Positions 46,196 to 58,507 of a DNA stretch of 64,000 nt are shown here, one piece after another. The position numbers and the translations under genes were made by a program. Position 1 is the first letter of the stretch; each line of letters starts with the position of its first letter. A model generated the notes under the pieces. The model ran no database searches, was not told the origin of the DNA, and saw nothing but the letters and a program-made list of their open reading frames with translations. This stretch comes from Falciphora oryzae (Eukaryota; Ascomycota; Sordariomycetes; Magnaporthales; Magnaporthaceae), in contig JNVV01000008.1 of assembly GCA_000733355.1 (NCBI GenBank), positions 960,927 through 1,024,926 of the forward strand. Reading direction: 5' to 3'.

Positions 46196-49100
46196 GCCTG
46201 TGCGTCCGTGTGTTCCCGTCTTTTTTTTTTTTTTTTTTTCACAAATGTTTGCTCCCTCTCTCCTGGTGCCCTCACCTTGGGCAGCGCTTTCAGTTGGTTG
46301 GGCCAGTCGCGATGTGACCAGCTAGTCGTACGCGATATCGCAAGGTAGAAAATCCGCCTCGCCCGCTTATACCGATCCTACAACGGGAGCCGAGCAGTTT
46401 TCAACAGCGACGAGGTTTCGGTTGCGAGGAGAAACTAGGGCTGGCGAGTCGCGATCGAGGGGGATGTCGCTCGTATCCTTGGTGCAATAGGTGGCAGTGT
46501 TATAGCTTATGCAAGCAAGCACCCGGGGCAGTGTTGTGTGTGTGGGGAGGGGACCCTGGGAAGCAGTGTCGTGGAACGGCAGAGTTATGTGTGTAAAAGT
46601 AAGGGATAGAAAATGTCTGTGATTATGCCAGAGTTTCAAGGGCGGAAGGCAGAGAAACGATGAGGAGCAAAGCACAAAAATCCAGGGCGACGGGAATGAA
46701 GAAGAAGATGGGGGCATGGCACGTTTGAGGCTTGGTCACAGGTCTCCGTCAGTCGCAGAAGGCGAGCGCTAATCAGAGGTCGACCAGCGGGGATGTGAGA
46801 GCTGAGATGGGGCCGATGAGCCATCCACAAATGCAACCGCACAACGGCTGCTTGCTTGGGAATGGAAGATGGTGCCAACGCCACGGGGCCTGTACCCAGT
46901 ACCTTGGAGAAACTCGGGCTAGTTTTGCATTGTCATCGGTAACAATTCCAGCAAATCGCACGCGCCCAAGTCTGCCAGCTAGGCAACTTCGAGGGGCTCC
47001 AGAGAGGGTGTGGGCCTACGCCGCCAGTTGTGTGTGGAGGCAGGAGCCGATCGGGCGCCCAGACGGCTTGGCTTGCCTGTTAGGCACAGGTCGTCTTCCT
47101 TTTTTTTCTTCCCTGCGTCACCGCGGCGTCTCTCGTCTGCCCGGTTTTCCTAGCGCTGCTGCTGCGGCCGCTGTTGCTGCTGTCAGATCACTTCTCGTGC
47201 TCAAACCCTTGACATCCCGTGCCGTAACCTGCATGCACAGACAGGGTACCCTCGCACTTGTAGAACATGGTTGAAAGCCTCTGTTTTTTTTTTTTTTTTT
47301 TACTCTGTATCGTTCTCCCTGCAGTGCGAGGCTCTTGTCACTCAGGGGTGAGAACGAGGCCTGGTTTGAAGTGCGCCACCAGAAATGGAGGGGGGCAACG
47401 GACAGCATCATCGCGAGCGACTGAAAGGGCCCGGCGGCCCAACCTGGGGGTTTTCGCGCACAAACCCAGGTGACGTCGTCGCTCACGGTGCGTGGCGCAT
47501 GCTGGTCCTCCCCATGACAGCAGAGAGGAAACTGGCCAATGACAGGCCGGCCCATCGACGTGCCCCTCAAAGGACAGGGGTCGGGTCGTTAGGCGATGCC
47601 CGCGACAGCGAGCAACAGCCCACGCTCGCTCAAGTCTGGAACTCGTCGCGCGCTGACTTCATCCACTGCGCCACGGCCCTGGAGCTCCCCACCACCATTC
47701 TTGTGCTTACGTGCAGGAAAGAAAAGAAAAGGGAAAAAATGGAGAAGGACTTGTCGGTTAGTTCGGTCCAACGAACCACAGCGTTCTTTTTTTACAGTGG
47801 CAATGCCTGACATGATTCTGGTGATGCCTTCCAGAAGGGTCAAATTAACCCTCACGGCCCAAAGGTCGCCACGTTGCCGGCCATGAAACTGTGCTGTCCG
47901 TAATCCCATCTGGGAACCAACCCGTGTTACTGGAATGAAATCATTCGGCTAGAGGGAAGCACAGGGCACAGTACAGCCCGTGGAAGTGATCGTCGGTCCG
48001 ACAGTCCCTGCAGCAGAGGATTTTGGTTTTTGAAACGGAGAACAAGTTGGACAAGGTGATAAGCAAGTAGAAATCAAGCAGGCGCACAGTTTATACCAAG
48101 GCACCAGGGAACTCGGCCGATGGGATCTTCCTCGGCCCCTGAGGAAGCAGGAAACCAAGTTCCCCGCGGACAGATCGACAGAGGGTACCTTGGTTCAGGA
48201 CTGTATGCAATTGCGCGGACCCGATTTAGATCTGCCTTTGCCACCTCGTGTCCTGATCGAGGGACTGACAACCAAGCACAAATCGTGGCAACCTCGTGCG
48301 TGCTGTTGATCAACGTTCTGCCTTGCCAACAGGAAATTTCACATCGTTTTTTTATTTTTTGTGTAATAAACCATCACAGAGGGTACCTAGATGTCATCAG
48401 TACTTGACCTGGCACGGAAAAATCCTGTCTGGAAACCTCAAATGCCCAAAATCGCGTATTATGATACCATAAACAAAGCAAAGATTGATTCGTGAATTGC
48501 CTGATATGTGGCACACATGCAATGCATGCACCGCCCAGCTTCACTGACTGCCGCAGCTCAGCCCAATGACTGCACAACAATGCCCCGCGTGCTAATGCGG
48601 GAGCCCTGTCACACAGCCGGCGCGTTGGATATTGAAGCAGAGCTAATGCTGGTTCGGTCCACCTCTCAAGCTACCATGGTAGACTAGTCTAGTCCAGCAC
48701 GGGTCTGGCCGTCGCGAACTGACGGAAGGACCGGCGGACGGCCTCCGCCTCCGCTCGCCCTGGATATCACGGAATTCTTGTCCGGCGCTTGCCATCAAAA
48801 ATCAGCTCCTAGGCAGAAGCAATACACACAAGAACTGCGCGGTTTGCCCGGGGCCAACCACATACAGACATGGAGGCGCGCCTCGTGGGTGCCCGTGTAA
48901 CGCCACATGCAACTAGCTGTATTCACTTGGTTCCTGCGGGGTCCAACAACCGGTAACATCGCCCGGCCACGGCTGGATTTTGGGAATGGAGGAGGCAGCC
49001 AACAAGGCCAAGGCTGCGGCTGCGTTGCACGACTTCTAGGGAGCAATTTTCCATGGTCACATTCCGACAATAACCTGGCCGTTCACGGGCGCCAACTAGG

Positions 49101-51088
49101 CAGCCTAACTGTTAACCCAATAGAGTCCATTCCGCGTTTAGATTCCGAACCTTCCGCCATCATACTACGTACGCCACTGGCTTAACTTGGGTAATTCTCA
49201 ATATACTCGCGATACATCACGGTTCCGGCTGGGATACCCCTCGTCGCATTCGCCAGCCCCCCTATTCCGGGGCGAGATCCCCCACGTCTCCTCGAGGCTG
49301 GATCTATTCATAGCCGACATCTCCATACCCCCTTGTTTCACGCGACAAGGCCGACCCGCTTGATAAGATGGACCTTGCGTCAGCATCCCCGGCGAAGTCG
49401 TCGAAAAACTCAAGCTCTGATCAATTCAATCTGGGTGTGCATTGATGAAGCTCGTAGCTCCGTTGCAATGGGACCCGGCCTCATAAAGTGCTTGCATACT
49501 CTTGACATGGGAGGCGCATGCATCGTGCTGACTTCGTGGGGGTCGTAGCTCGGCACCCAGCTGGCCGGCAGCGCACCGGGGACTATGCAGCCTCACCGTA
49601 AAGCCTGACCGAACCCTCCTGGGGTTTCGTATATCCCCAGGTAAGCCACCGGGCAACACAAGTCTGAGCCATGCTCGCACGCTAGTATTGTAAATCACTC
49701 GGGTTAACCATGGTAAATATGGCGGGGATATCATCTTGGTAGCCCTGGCACCAAGAGAAAGCCTTGTTTTTCCTTGTTACTCTGCCTTAAGATAAACACT
49801 TTAACTCCTGCGATCATGCGATTTGTGCGGCAGACTGTCACTACACCACCCCCGGACCACGGGTGGCGCCGTCGTCCTAATCGTAGGTCGTGTCTTGTGT
49901 TTATCTAGGAGTCAAGAGCCCAAACGCCATTCAAATTCCTGAAGCATCTCCCCGCCCGCCGATCGGCCGCAATACAAGCTTACGACGTCATGACACCCAC
50001 CTATCAATCACAACAAATGAGGCAGGTGATTGGGAAAGGATGAGTTTCTCTCCCTTCCTGTCGTCCGTCTGTAACCTGTACCGCACTCTGCCTTCCGCTA
50101 TGCCTGCCCAACGCTGATCGAGAGCGTGTCCGGAAAATCAAGTCAGACATGCAGGAAGCCTTTCGTCCAAGGCAGCTACCAAAAGATACAACAACAAACA
50201 AAATAATTGGTCCACGCGGCCACCATCCGCGGATCACCAGGTGGCTGCCACTGCCCAGCGGTCCGGCTGCCATCCTTCTCGTCAGGTTAATGGGCCGCTC
50301 CAGCAATGACATCGAGGCCCTCTACACCCAACCCGACGCACAAACCCGACGCGGCATGGGGAGCCGGTGGCGAGGGCTGCAAAAACAGCACTTTTCTATC
50401 TCTATACCCAACCCCTCCTCTCCCCTCCACAAAGCGCATGCTTGGGTGGTGGGTAGGAAAAGGGAGGGTACGGTATGTCTGAGTTGGGCGGGGTTTTGCC
50501 TCCGATACATCCAGTCGACCCAACAGTTCCCAAATATTGCCAATTGCCCGAAATGTGCAGTTTCACCCCAACCAGTGTGCAATGGCGTTTGTATCCGTCT
50601 GCTACCTGGTGTCTAGCGCAAGCCACCGATGCTGCTAAGGCTCCTCGCGTGTGATGCGACAAGGCAGCAGGGTTTCGAGGCGGGGAATATTGCCATGGCA
50701 CATGGGTCGGAATCGATCTAGAACAATAAGTGTCTGATGAGGCTGATCTAGGGAGCTTGGGGTGATGGGGAAAAAGTGGTGAATACCGAGTCCGGGCAAA
50801 CGAGAGGGCGTCACAAGTGCAGACGCCAATGCGGCAACTCGGCCTCGAGCGGACGGAAGAAGCGAAAACAGGGCGGCGCGAACGGAATTCGGGAACCCAG
50901 ACGGCCTCTCAGCCCCGGCCTGTGTCGAGAAGGCCTGGCCAGCCTTGCCTGTAAATGCTCCATGAACAAGCACGCAGAGACCCATTTGTTGGGTATCTAC
51001 GTGGTATCTACCATCTACACGTTATACACCCTGGCGAGATAAAGCCAAATGGATGGTTGATGATATCATCCCGAATGAAATTCCCCTA
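46196..51088. other. 4.9 kb gene-poor stretch
   Basis: No protein gene could be supported. Frames such as 46732-47274 (plus) and 50149-50616 (plus) lack motifs and overlap others. T-runs lie near 46221-46240 and 47284-47301. A lone A-box-like sequence at 47673-47662 (minus) has no B box. Promoters for the unknown-function gene (left end) should be here. Lineage-specific small genes or non-coding transcripts could exist unseen. Confidence 0.5.
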
Positions 51089-53971
51089 CTAGATCATAAT
51101 CCTCTCAAACGAGTAATCTGCCACCTTCTTGCTGGTCAAGTGGCCGATCTCTCTCGACGTCCTCTCCTTGATCTCACCACCCGAGACAATTTTCCGCTTC
51201 GACACTTGGTGCTTGGTGGCTTTGGACCCCAGAGGTAGGATCGAGGGCAGACTGGTTGACGGCACCTCCATAAGCTCCTTGCTGCTGCTAGTCTTCTTAG
51301 GCAGAGACGCCCCATATCGGACCACCTCGGTCAGGATGCCCCGCAGGTACACCGCCTCCTCGACGCCCTCGAGAGCGACACTGACCTCTAGCTTCATCGA
51401 GCTGAGGAAATCAGCTGCATCGACGTGGTCGCCCGACCCGTTGCCTGCCAACGCAAGCATGTCATTGATGAGCCAGCCGCCCGGGCCCACAGAGTCGATG
51501 CACTGGCACAGGAGGTCCGCGATCGAGCGAATGCTGCTGTCCGAAGCGGCTTCTACCTCATCGTTCTCGACCAGCCGCGTGCCGTCCAGATACCTGCTGG
51601 TCCAACCGGCTCTATTGAGTTCCATCCGAAGTAGATAGATCAGAGAAAGCGTCTCCTCCGGCCGGAATATTTGCTGGATGGCTCGCACGTTTGCCGAGGG
51701 AGGGCAGCCTCCCAGCTTGTTGAAGGCTATGCTGAGCCCTTGCGAGCGATTGCTAGACTCATCGACGAGGTAGTGCTCAGTGAGGTTAAGCTGCTCCTCA
51801 AGGCGGTCGAGCTCCATGCCGATTTCTCCATTCTCCTGCGCGCTGTTCTCAGCGTCGTTGGCTGGGGACTCTGTGAGGAGGTTCTTGGTCATCTTCTGCG
51901 GGTCTTGGATCAGCTCGAGGCTACGCATGACGATCTTGACCACAGACAGAATCTCAACAGGCCCAAGGCCAGTGGCAGCCAGCCAAGTAAGCAACAGCCC
52001 GAGTGTCGGATCGACCTCAGCCAGGACCAAAGGAAGCTGCTCTGCCAGCGCATTTTCTGAACCGTCGAGGTCGGGATGCTCAGACTCAAGGGCTGCCTGA
52101 ACGTTGGGGATCGAGAGGTGGCCGGCAAGAGCTAGATACTGAAGCACACCGCTCCAGGGAAGGCGGCAGCGTAGCCGCCAACCCAGTAGGTTGGAGACTC
52201 CGTCATTGACCACGATGAACATACGCTGTATGCTGTACATGACCATGCGTCGGTCGGCTTGTTTGAGCTGATCTGGAAAGCTCCAGATCGGGAGCGCGCG
52301 CCCATTGACGGCCCAGTAGGAATCTCCGTTGGATCCTGTGACGCGACGCGGCCCAGCTGCGACGCCATTGGCGTTGGGTTCGTCAACATCCATTGCCACA
52401 CCCTCGCCATCAGTGCTGCCGTGCTCCACGCCATCCACGCAGTGAACCTCAAATGAAAAGGCCATGAACTTTTCAAAGTCATCATATTCGCCAGACTCCA
52501 TGGCGTCCTCGGCTTGCTTGGCATCATCCATCCAGGAGCCTAGTCCATAAACGCTCTCGAGGGAGGGGGGGATAAATGTTGAGAAACTCGTGGCTTCGAA
52601 TTTCCCAGACGGCTTCTTGATCTTCACTGGCGCGGTCAGTCCGCGCCCGATCGAGTCGATGAGAAGTCCATCGGCCCGGCGCTTCTTCGATCTGCTCTTG
52701 GGGGCCTCCAGCTGGATCGCGAACAACGAAGCTCCGCAAAGGGCAACCACCATCTCGAGGCGGGCAAAGTATGCGATGAGCCTGTACGTGCCCGTCTGTT
52801 TTGGCGAGGCTTCCACAGGTAGTGAAGCCTGCAGTGATCGGTACAGCGGGTTGAATATGGCTAGGTCCTTTTCGGTAGCGGTGAGGATAGAGGTCTTGGA
52901 AATTCGAAGGAAAGAGCGTGCACCTGGGATATGGAGCTCGCTCTCGACTCTGGGGACTGCAGACGAAATGTCATAAGTCGTGACTGTCTCGGCGCAAAGC
53001 TCGGTAAGGGAGCCGGAAGCGAGGTCGAAACGGTAGATGGGGGGCTCTTCGGAGCCTGATGATCGTGCGGGTAGAGGCGCGGCGAAGATTTGTACGATCC
53101 CCTGGCTGCTAGTTATGCTGCCGTGGGTTGGCGGCGAAATCGCAGTGACGTGGACATGGCGGACCTCCTTGTCGGCGATAGATGCCGTCGAGAGCAGAAC
53201 CAAGAAGTCAACGTTCCCTCCGTCTTCTGCTGCGTTTGGCAAGAAGAGCTTGACCAGATCGTCTTTTCCCCCGAATAGGCCGCGCACAACGTCGGCGACG
53301 GATGCTGACTGCGCAAGGTCGATGTGCAACTCTGCCGAGGCAGTCAGCCCCGTGTCCTGCTTGAGCGCCGCGGGAGCTGCCGACCACCTCTCCTCGAGGG
53401 ACTCGCCATCAAAACAGGAGATGCTACCTGTCTTGGTGACCGCAATGAGGTCTGTATGGGAAGGAGAGGATATTGCGGCGGATGTTGAAGTAAGGTGGAC
53501 GACACGGTGCGATCGAGGAAGAGGGTGGGAGACGCTGGTCGAAGCACTGGCCCCGGCAGTCCCGAGGGCGTCCTTGTACAGCGAGAGCTTGGGCCTGGGT
53601 TCCAAGGTGGAGGCGTAGGTGTACCTCGTGACGCTGTTGTCGGAAGACTTCCATCTCAACGAGAAGGGTGGGCAGCTGAAGGAAGCTTGCGGGGGGACGG
53701 GATAGGAGGTGATCAGTCTCGACGATGGGGCCTGAAGCTAATGTTAGCAATGATGTGCAGATGACACTGCTTGTAGTAGCGGGAGACAAACATCATATAT
53801 GTTGAGTGCCTCGCCGTTGATGCCGACGGCCAGCTCGGGGCGCTTTCGCTTCTTGGACGCTTGGGCCTGGCCGAACACCTCCCCAACCACATAGGTGTCG
53901 GCCGTCTGGTCCAGCGTCTTGGGAAGCGACGTCAGCTCGTATGGCTTCTGTATTCTGAAGTGAGACGCCAT
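51089..53971 (-). CDS. UTP8: U3 snoRNP protein Utp8 (t-UTP/UTP-A complex)
   Basis: Nucleolar protein of the UTP-A complex, needed for rDNA transcription and early 35S pre-rRNA processing; in yeast it also helps tRNA export. Exons 53971-53792 and 53731-51089 give 940 residues. The 60-bp intron (GTTTGT ... TTCAG) falls in phase 0 after INGEALNIYD. The start MASHFRIQKPYELTSLPKTL and the blocks RKRPELAVGINGEALNIYD and RLITSYPVPPQASFSCPP match the start of filamentous-fungal Utp8 (beta-propeller region). The first half is beta-rich (residues 1-450). The second half is helical and acidic. The very end is basic (ISRKR-like, SKKVADYSFERIMI). The donor GTTTGT is non-consensus but is the only GT that keeps frame. 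It diverges from ELG1. Confidence 0.85.
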
Positions 53972-54682
53972 TGTGGCCCCGCCCTCGCGATGGCGCGCCG
54001 ATCTGACTGACTGAACAAGGAAGAAAAGTGTTGCGCCGGGGAAGTCGACTTGCGATGCGGTCTCTGAGCGCTGCCGCTGAAGTTCTCGCGGCGACCAAAA
54101 AAAAAAATCCTCCAGAGGTGCACGGTCAATTGAAGTGGGGTCCAATGCCGTATCTTTTATCGGCTTCGTGTGAGTGGTAGGGTCCAGCGACTGCTACCCC
54201 ACTCTTTTAAAGCTGTCCGCTGACATAATCCTTGCGCTCCCTGGCCTTGAGCTTGCAGGGGTCCGCGCTGCAGGCCCCAGGGCGTCATCCATCAAAGTCG
54301 CGATTCACGGTGGGTGAGATGCGTGAACTGCAGACGCGATTCAACGCGCCTCAATTAAAGGGCCGCTATCTGCCTCCGTAACCACTCTCACACCGCAACC
54401 ACACCCACCCAAACATACTATTTCTCTCCAAGCTGATTGCAATTACGGCACTGAGTATCATGCCTTGTTCTCATATGGATTAATTATTTTTGTGACAAGT
54501 TCCGTTTTTTGCAAGCCTATTTGTATCCACGGACTGTCACATCCCTCGACCCAACCTCCACGGCTCTGCACGCAGGTCAGCCTGTCCGGTGATCCTAAAT
54601 TACCGGGGAGCGGCTGGATCGCGCTATCTATATGGGAATGGCTGTTCTTCTTGAGCGGCAGGCGGCACCTCCTATTCCGATC
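53972..54682. promoter_or_regulatory. Shared divergent promoter region UTP8/ELG1
   Basis: A 711-bp gap separates the two start codons. It contains two ACGCG cores (54334-54338 and 54344-54348) and a TCGCGA site near 54299-54304. Such cores form the MluI cell-cycle box bound by MBF at S-phase genes. Elg1 acts at replication forks, so the link is plausible but unproven. Confidence 0.4.
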
Positions 54683-57600
54683 ATGGATGCAGGGGAAACG
54701 GCGCCCGACAGGAAGCTTCACCCTTTCTTCTCCGCCCCTCGTCCTGCCAGCAGCCTAGGGGACAACGCCGACGCCGCGGGGACTGCCCAGACCGCAACGG
54801 ACCCGATCTCACATCCTTCAGCCTCCACCTCCTCCGACGATCAATCCTGTACGCCGGATCAAAGTGCGCCGAAACGAAGAAAACGCAAATCGGAGGCAGA
54901 TGTCGCTCAAACCGCCGACGGAAAGAAGAAGCGTGGAAGACGAAGGAAGATCCAAAAGCCCTCTCCTCCGCCAATAGAGGAATCTCTCGAGCAAACGACC
55001 ACGGAGAGCGCTATTCACAATGGGTGCACCGTGGCCGCCGACGAGCCCGCACCGACCGAACCGCGTGAGGAGCCGGTCAATGTTGCTCCCACGACTGCAC
55101 CACTCGAACTCGCCCCGGTGATCTCTGACCCGGCCACCGCCATTCCGCCCCCGCAGTCCGCCCCCGCAAAACCCAAGAAAATGCTCGTCTTCAACCCGAA
55201 GTCAGGCACATTAGGATCACCGCCGAAACCCAAAGCCCCTTCGCTCAAGCCGGGCCCGGGGACGAAGGCGCCGAAGGGGCGAGCAGCAAAGCAGGGCTCT
55301 TTGATTGTCTGCGTGAAGTACGGGGAGGGCTTGGAAGAGGAGGCACGCGTTAGAATCGGAAGTAGGATTAATGCCATTCTCGATGGGCCGCCTCGGATCA
55401 AGTCGGGCTTGCCCGAAGCTCAGACCAAGAGCGATGCGGCCCCGGGGCAGGTCACTCAACCGGCTAAGAAGGCCGTCCAAATCCGGGAACTAATGAGCTC
55501 GAGGCCTCCCCATCCGTTTTTTATGGGAAAGAGCCAGTGGGCAGAGTTGGCAGCGGAGACCAAGGAGTGCCAGCCAACACCGCCAGCACCATCCTCCCCG
55601 AAGAGGCCGCGCGGCAGTACTTTCGATGGCCCCCGTGCTCCGAGCACAGGCCAGCCCACATTCGGAACCAAGCACAGCAGACTCAAGGTGCCAGGAGCCC
55701 GTCACCCAGCGTGGCCATGGAAGGGCACGGCACATGTTGGCCGTGATAACCTTTTGCCGCTGGGCCCTGGCATCGCGGGGCTGGAGCTGCCCCTCAGGAA
55801 ATCCAAAGGCAACGCAACGGCTGTCGGCGAAAAGGAGTCAGTTGTGTCCGAGCTGGCCTCCTCGCTCAACATCCCGGCCATAATTGCCGAAGTCCGGAAT
55901 ATCAACACGGACGACTTTCTCCCGCCACCAATAGAGCTTCGTCTTCCTCGCAAACACTGTGAGAGTGGACGAAAGCTGCAGCAGAGGGTGAGAGGGCACC
56001 TTCGGACACTGAGCAGCAGCCCCGGCATGGCGCACTTCTTCGACTCGGTCAAGACCGGCCTTTCCGCCCACGATCGATCGCAATGCGAGTCGCTCTCTTG
56101 GACCCAAAAGTTTGCCCCTGCCTCAGCTGCGGAGGTACTTCAGGCCGGAAGAGAGATGGGCCTCCTCAGAGACTGGCTCGTGTCCCTCAAGGTACAGGCC
56201 GTCGATACGGGCGCTGCCGATGGGTCTGCCCCGTCAGGAAAGAACGGGTCGAAAGATGGGAAGAAAAAACGGAAGCGAAACAAGCTCGACGGGTTCGTTG
56301 TTTCCAGTGACGACGAAGCTGATGAGATGGGCCAGCTTTCGGAGTCAGAGGGCGAGCTGTCTCTTACGCGCCGCTACTGGGCTACGAAGAAGACCGTCGT
56401 CCGGGGCGGGGATGGCTCGCACAAGGGTGCAAAGGATGCCCCGCGCCTGAGAAACGCGGTTGTCATCAGCGGCCCCCACGGCTGCGGCAAGAGTGCTGCT
56501 GTCTATGCCCTGGCTAAGGAACTCGGCTTCGAGGTGTTTGAGATCAGCCCTAGCAGCCGGCGCAGTGGCAAGGACATTGTGGAGAAGATCGGAGACATGA
56601 CCAGGAATCATCAGGTCCAGCAACAACAGTCCGGAGCCTCAGCTAGCACCAGGGACAGAAAAGACAACAGCCTGCCAACCGAAGAACAAGTCGCCACCGA
56701 GGTCCAGTCCGGAAAGCAGGGGACCATGAACTCGTTTTTCAAGCCGAAAACTGTGACAAAGGCGAAGCCCAAACAGCCGGAGCCTGAGGTCCAGAAAGTA
56801 CCTCCCGCCGAACCTTCCGAGACCAGGAAAGCCGCGCCCAAGAGCCAAAAGCAGTCCTTGATTCTTCTCGAGGAGGTCGACATTCTTTACGAGGAGGACA
56901 AGCAGTTTTGGTCGACTGTGATTGGTTTGATGGCACAGTCTAAACGCCCTTTCATCATGACCTGCAACGACGAGGCTCTGGTTCCATTACAAACTCTTAG
57001 CCTCCACGGAATCTTTCGTTTCAACGCCCCTCCGGCGGACCCGGCCGTCGACCGACTACTTATCATGGCTGCCCATGAAGGCCACGCCCTCACCCGGAGA
57101 GCCGTCGAGTCACTGTACGAATCAAGAGGCGGAGACCTGCGGGCTTCGATCACAGAGCTTAACTACTGGTGCCAGTTAGGAGTGGGCGACCGAAGGGGCG
57201 GTTTCGACTGGTTTTACCTTCGGTGGCCCAAGGGAATCGACCTCGACGAGAACGGGGATGTCATCCGTGTTATCAGTGAGGGGACTTACCAGGACGGAAT
57301 AGGGTGGCTCAGGAGAGACCCGGAAAGTGGCCGGGGTTCCGCTCCCCTGCACCAGGAGACCGATCTCCTGCAGCAGGCTTGGGACAACTGCGGCTTCGAT
57401 CTCGGCAATTGGCAGGACTGCTCGGACATGGAGTCGTGGGCCAAGGAGGTCAGCACCATGGCAGACACATCTGCCAGGCGACTTGAGGCCCTAGACGCAT
57501 ACGACAGCTTCGCGGATGCTATGAGTATTGCTGACCTCAACGCCGCCATGGCACCGGTCTGGTCGCATGAGGTATGTCTTAGCCCGTTCGCCCTAGGTCT

Positions 57601-58507
57601 CTCGTCTCGTCACGCTTGTACTAACATCCATCAGCTCAATATTGATCCAACACTCCCCGCTGTCCCGTCCAAGGCCAAAGACGACCTCGTGCTTGGTCTC
57701 ACGTTCCTCGAGGCTACCCCCACTGCTTCCTTCGACTATATGGGTACCTCTCTGTCGATCGCTCTCAAAAGTTTCTCCAGACACCTGCTCTGGCGTGGAT
57801 CCAACGAGCGCAACCTCGATTGTGCTCAGTACCTGGTTCCTCTCCAACAAGACCAGGCAACGTCCCTCCTGCACAAGCAACTCACCCAAACCCCGCCATC
57901 GGCCCCGGCAGTCAATAGGCTTGACTTCGCCATGGCGTTTGACCCGATTGCCGCAGCAGACGACGCCGGCGCCGGGCCCGCCTCGTACCTCGACCCGTCA
58001 GTGTGGGACCGCACCATGAAGATCATAACTCTCGACGTCGCTCCCTTCGTGCGCGGCATCGTCGCATACGACAACCACCTCCAGCGGCAGCGCCTCAAGC
58101 TCAGCAGCCTCGTTAGCCAGGGCGGTCTCGGCGGCCCCAAGAAGAGGATGCGCACCACCCGAGCCGCCTACTCGGCCATGGAGGGCGGCCAGCGGAGCAC
58201 GACGCGCGCCGAGCGCTGGTTCAAGGCCGACCTGAACCCCTTCCTCGTCAGCTCCACTGCGCCCAGGGGCTGCGTCACCGAGCCTGTGGTGCTGGGCCAG
58301 GATCTGGGCAGCACCAGCGACTGCCCGGGAACGGACCGAGGCTCGTCGGAGGATGAAGGGGCGGAATGCAGGCCGCTTCCCTGTCTCGGCAAGGTAGGCG
58401 GTGGTGGCAAGAGGAAGGCGGGCAAGCGGAGGCCGTTGAGGACGGTGGTGAACGAGAGTAGTGACGTGGATCCGGCGAGGGAGTCGGACGATGAGTTGGC
58501 TGCTTGA
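54683..58507 (+). CDS. ELG1: Elg1, AAA+ PCNA unloader (RFC-like complex)
   Basis: Large subunit of the Elg1-RFC complex (ATAD5 in animals), which unloads PCNA after replication and protects genome and telomere stability. Exons 54683-57571 and 57635-58507 give 1,253 residues. The intron (57572-57634, GTATGT ... TACTAACATCCATCAG) is 63 bp, keeps frame and has no stop, so it could be missed as coding. The start at 54683 (MDAGETAPDRKLHPFF) is preferred over an upstream in-frame ATG at 54632, because KLHPFF is the expected N-terminal PCNA-contact motif. Basic, disordered sequence runs to about 470. The RFC-type block SWTQKFAPASAAEVLQAGRE precedes Walker A GPHGCGKS (597-604). Walker B is LILLEEVD (726-733), followed by YEEDKQFW. 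Between them lies QGTMNSFF (679-686), a match to the PIP-box consensus. The helical collar region follows. The tail is basic and variable. Confidence 0.92.
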   Translation: MDAGETAPDRKLHPFFSAPRPASSLGDNADAAGTAQTATDPISHPSASTSSDDQSCTPDQSAPKRRKRKSEADVAQTADGKKKRGRRRKIQKPSPPPIEESLEQTTTESAIHNGCTVAADEPAPTEPREEPVNVAPTTAPLELAPVISDPATAIPPPQSAPAKPKKMLVFNPKSGTLGSPPKPKAPSLKPGPGTKAPKGRAAKQGSLIVCVKYGEGLEEEARVRIGSRINAILDGPPRIKSGLPEAQTKSDAAPGQVTQPAKKAVQIRELMSSRPPHPFFMGKSQWAELAAETKECQPTPPAPSSPKRPRGSTFDGPRAPSTGQPTFGTKHSRLKVPGARHPAWPWKGTAHVGRDNLLPLGPGIAGLELPLRKSKGNATAVGEKESVVSELASSLNIPAIIAEVRNINTDDFLPPPIELRLPRKHCESGRKLQQRVRGHLRTLSSSPGMAHFFDSVKTGLSAHDRSQCESLSWTQKFAPASAAEVLQAGREMGLLRDWLVSLKVQAVDTGAADGSAPSGKNGSKDGKKKRKRNKLDGFVVSSDDEADEMGQLSESEGELSLTRRYWATKKTVVRGGDGSHKGAKDAPRLRNAVVISGPHGCGKSAAVYALAKELGFEVFEISPSSRRSGKDIVEKIGDMTRNHQVQQQQSGASASTRDRKDNSLPTEEQVATEVQSGKQGTMNSFFKPKTVTKAKPKQPEPEVQKVPPAEPSETRKAAPKSQKQSLILLEEVDILYEEDKQFWSTVIGLMAQSKRPFIMTCNDEALVPLQTLSLHGIFRFNAPPADPAVDRLLIMAAHEGHALTRRAVESLYESRGGDLRASITELNYWCQLGVGDRRGGFDWFYLRWPKGIDLDENGDVIRVISEGTYQDGIGWLRRDPESGRGSAPLHQETDLLQQAWDNCGFDLGNWQDCSDMESWAKEVSTMADTSARRLEALDAYDSFADAMSIADLNAAMAPVWSHEVCLSPFALGLSSRHACTNIHQLNIDPTLPAVPSKAKDDLVLGLTFLEATPTASFDYMGTSLSIALKSFSRHLLWRGSNERNLDCAQYLVPLQQDQATSLLHKQLTQTPPSAPAVNRLDFAMAFDPIAAADDAGAGPASYLDPSVWDRTMKIITLDVAPFVRGIVAYDNHLQRQRLKLSSLVSQGGLGGPKKRMRTTRAAYSAMEGGQRSTTRAERWFKADLNPFLVSSTAPRGCVTEPVVLGQDLGSTSDCPGTDRGSSEDEGAECRPLPCLGKVGGGGKRKAGKRRPLRTVVNESSDVDPARESDDELAA

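Noticed and set aside
47662..47673. A-box-like TGGCGCAGTGGA on the minus strand
   Set aside because: No B box (GGTTCGANNCC) within 200 bases and no foldable tRNA.
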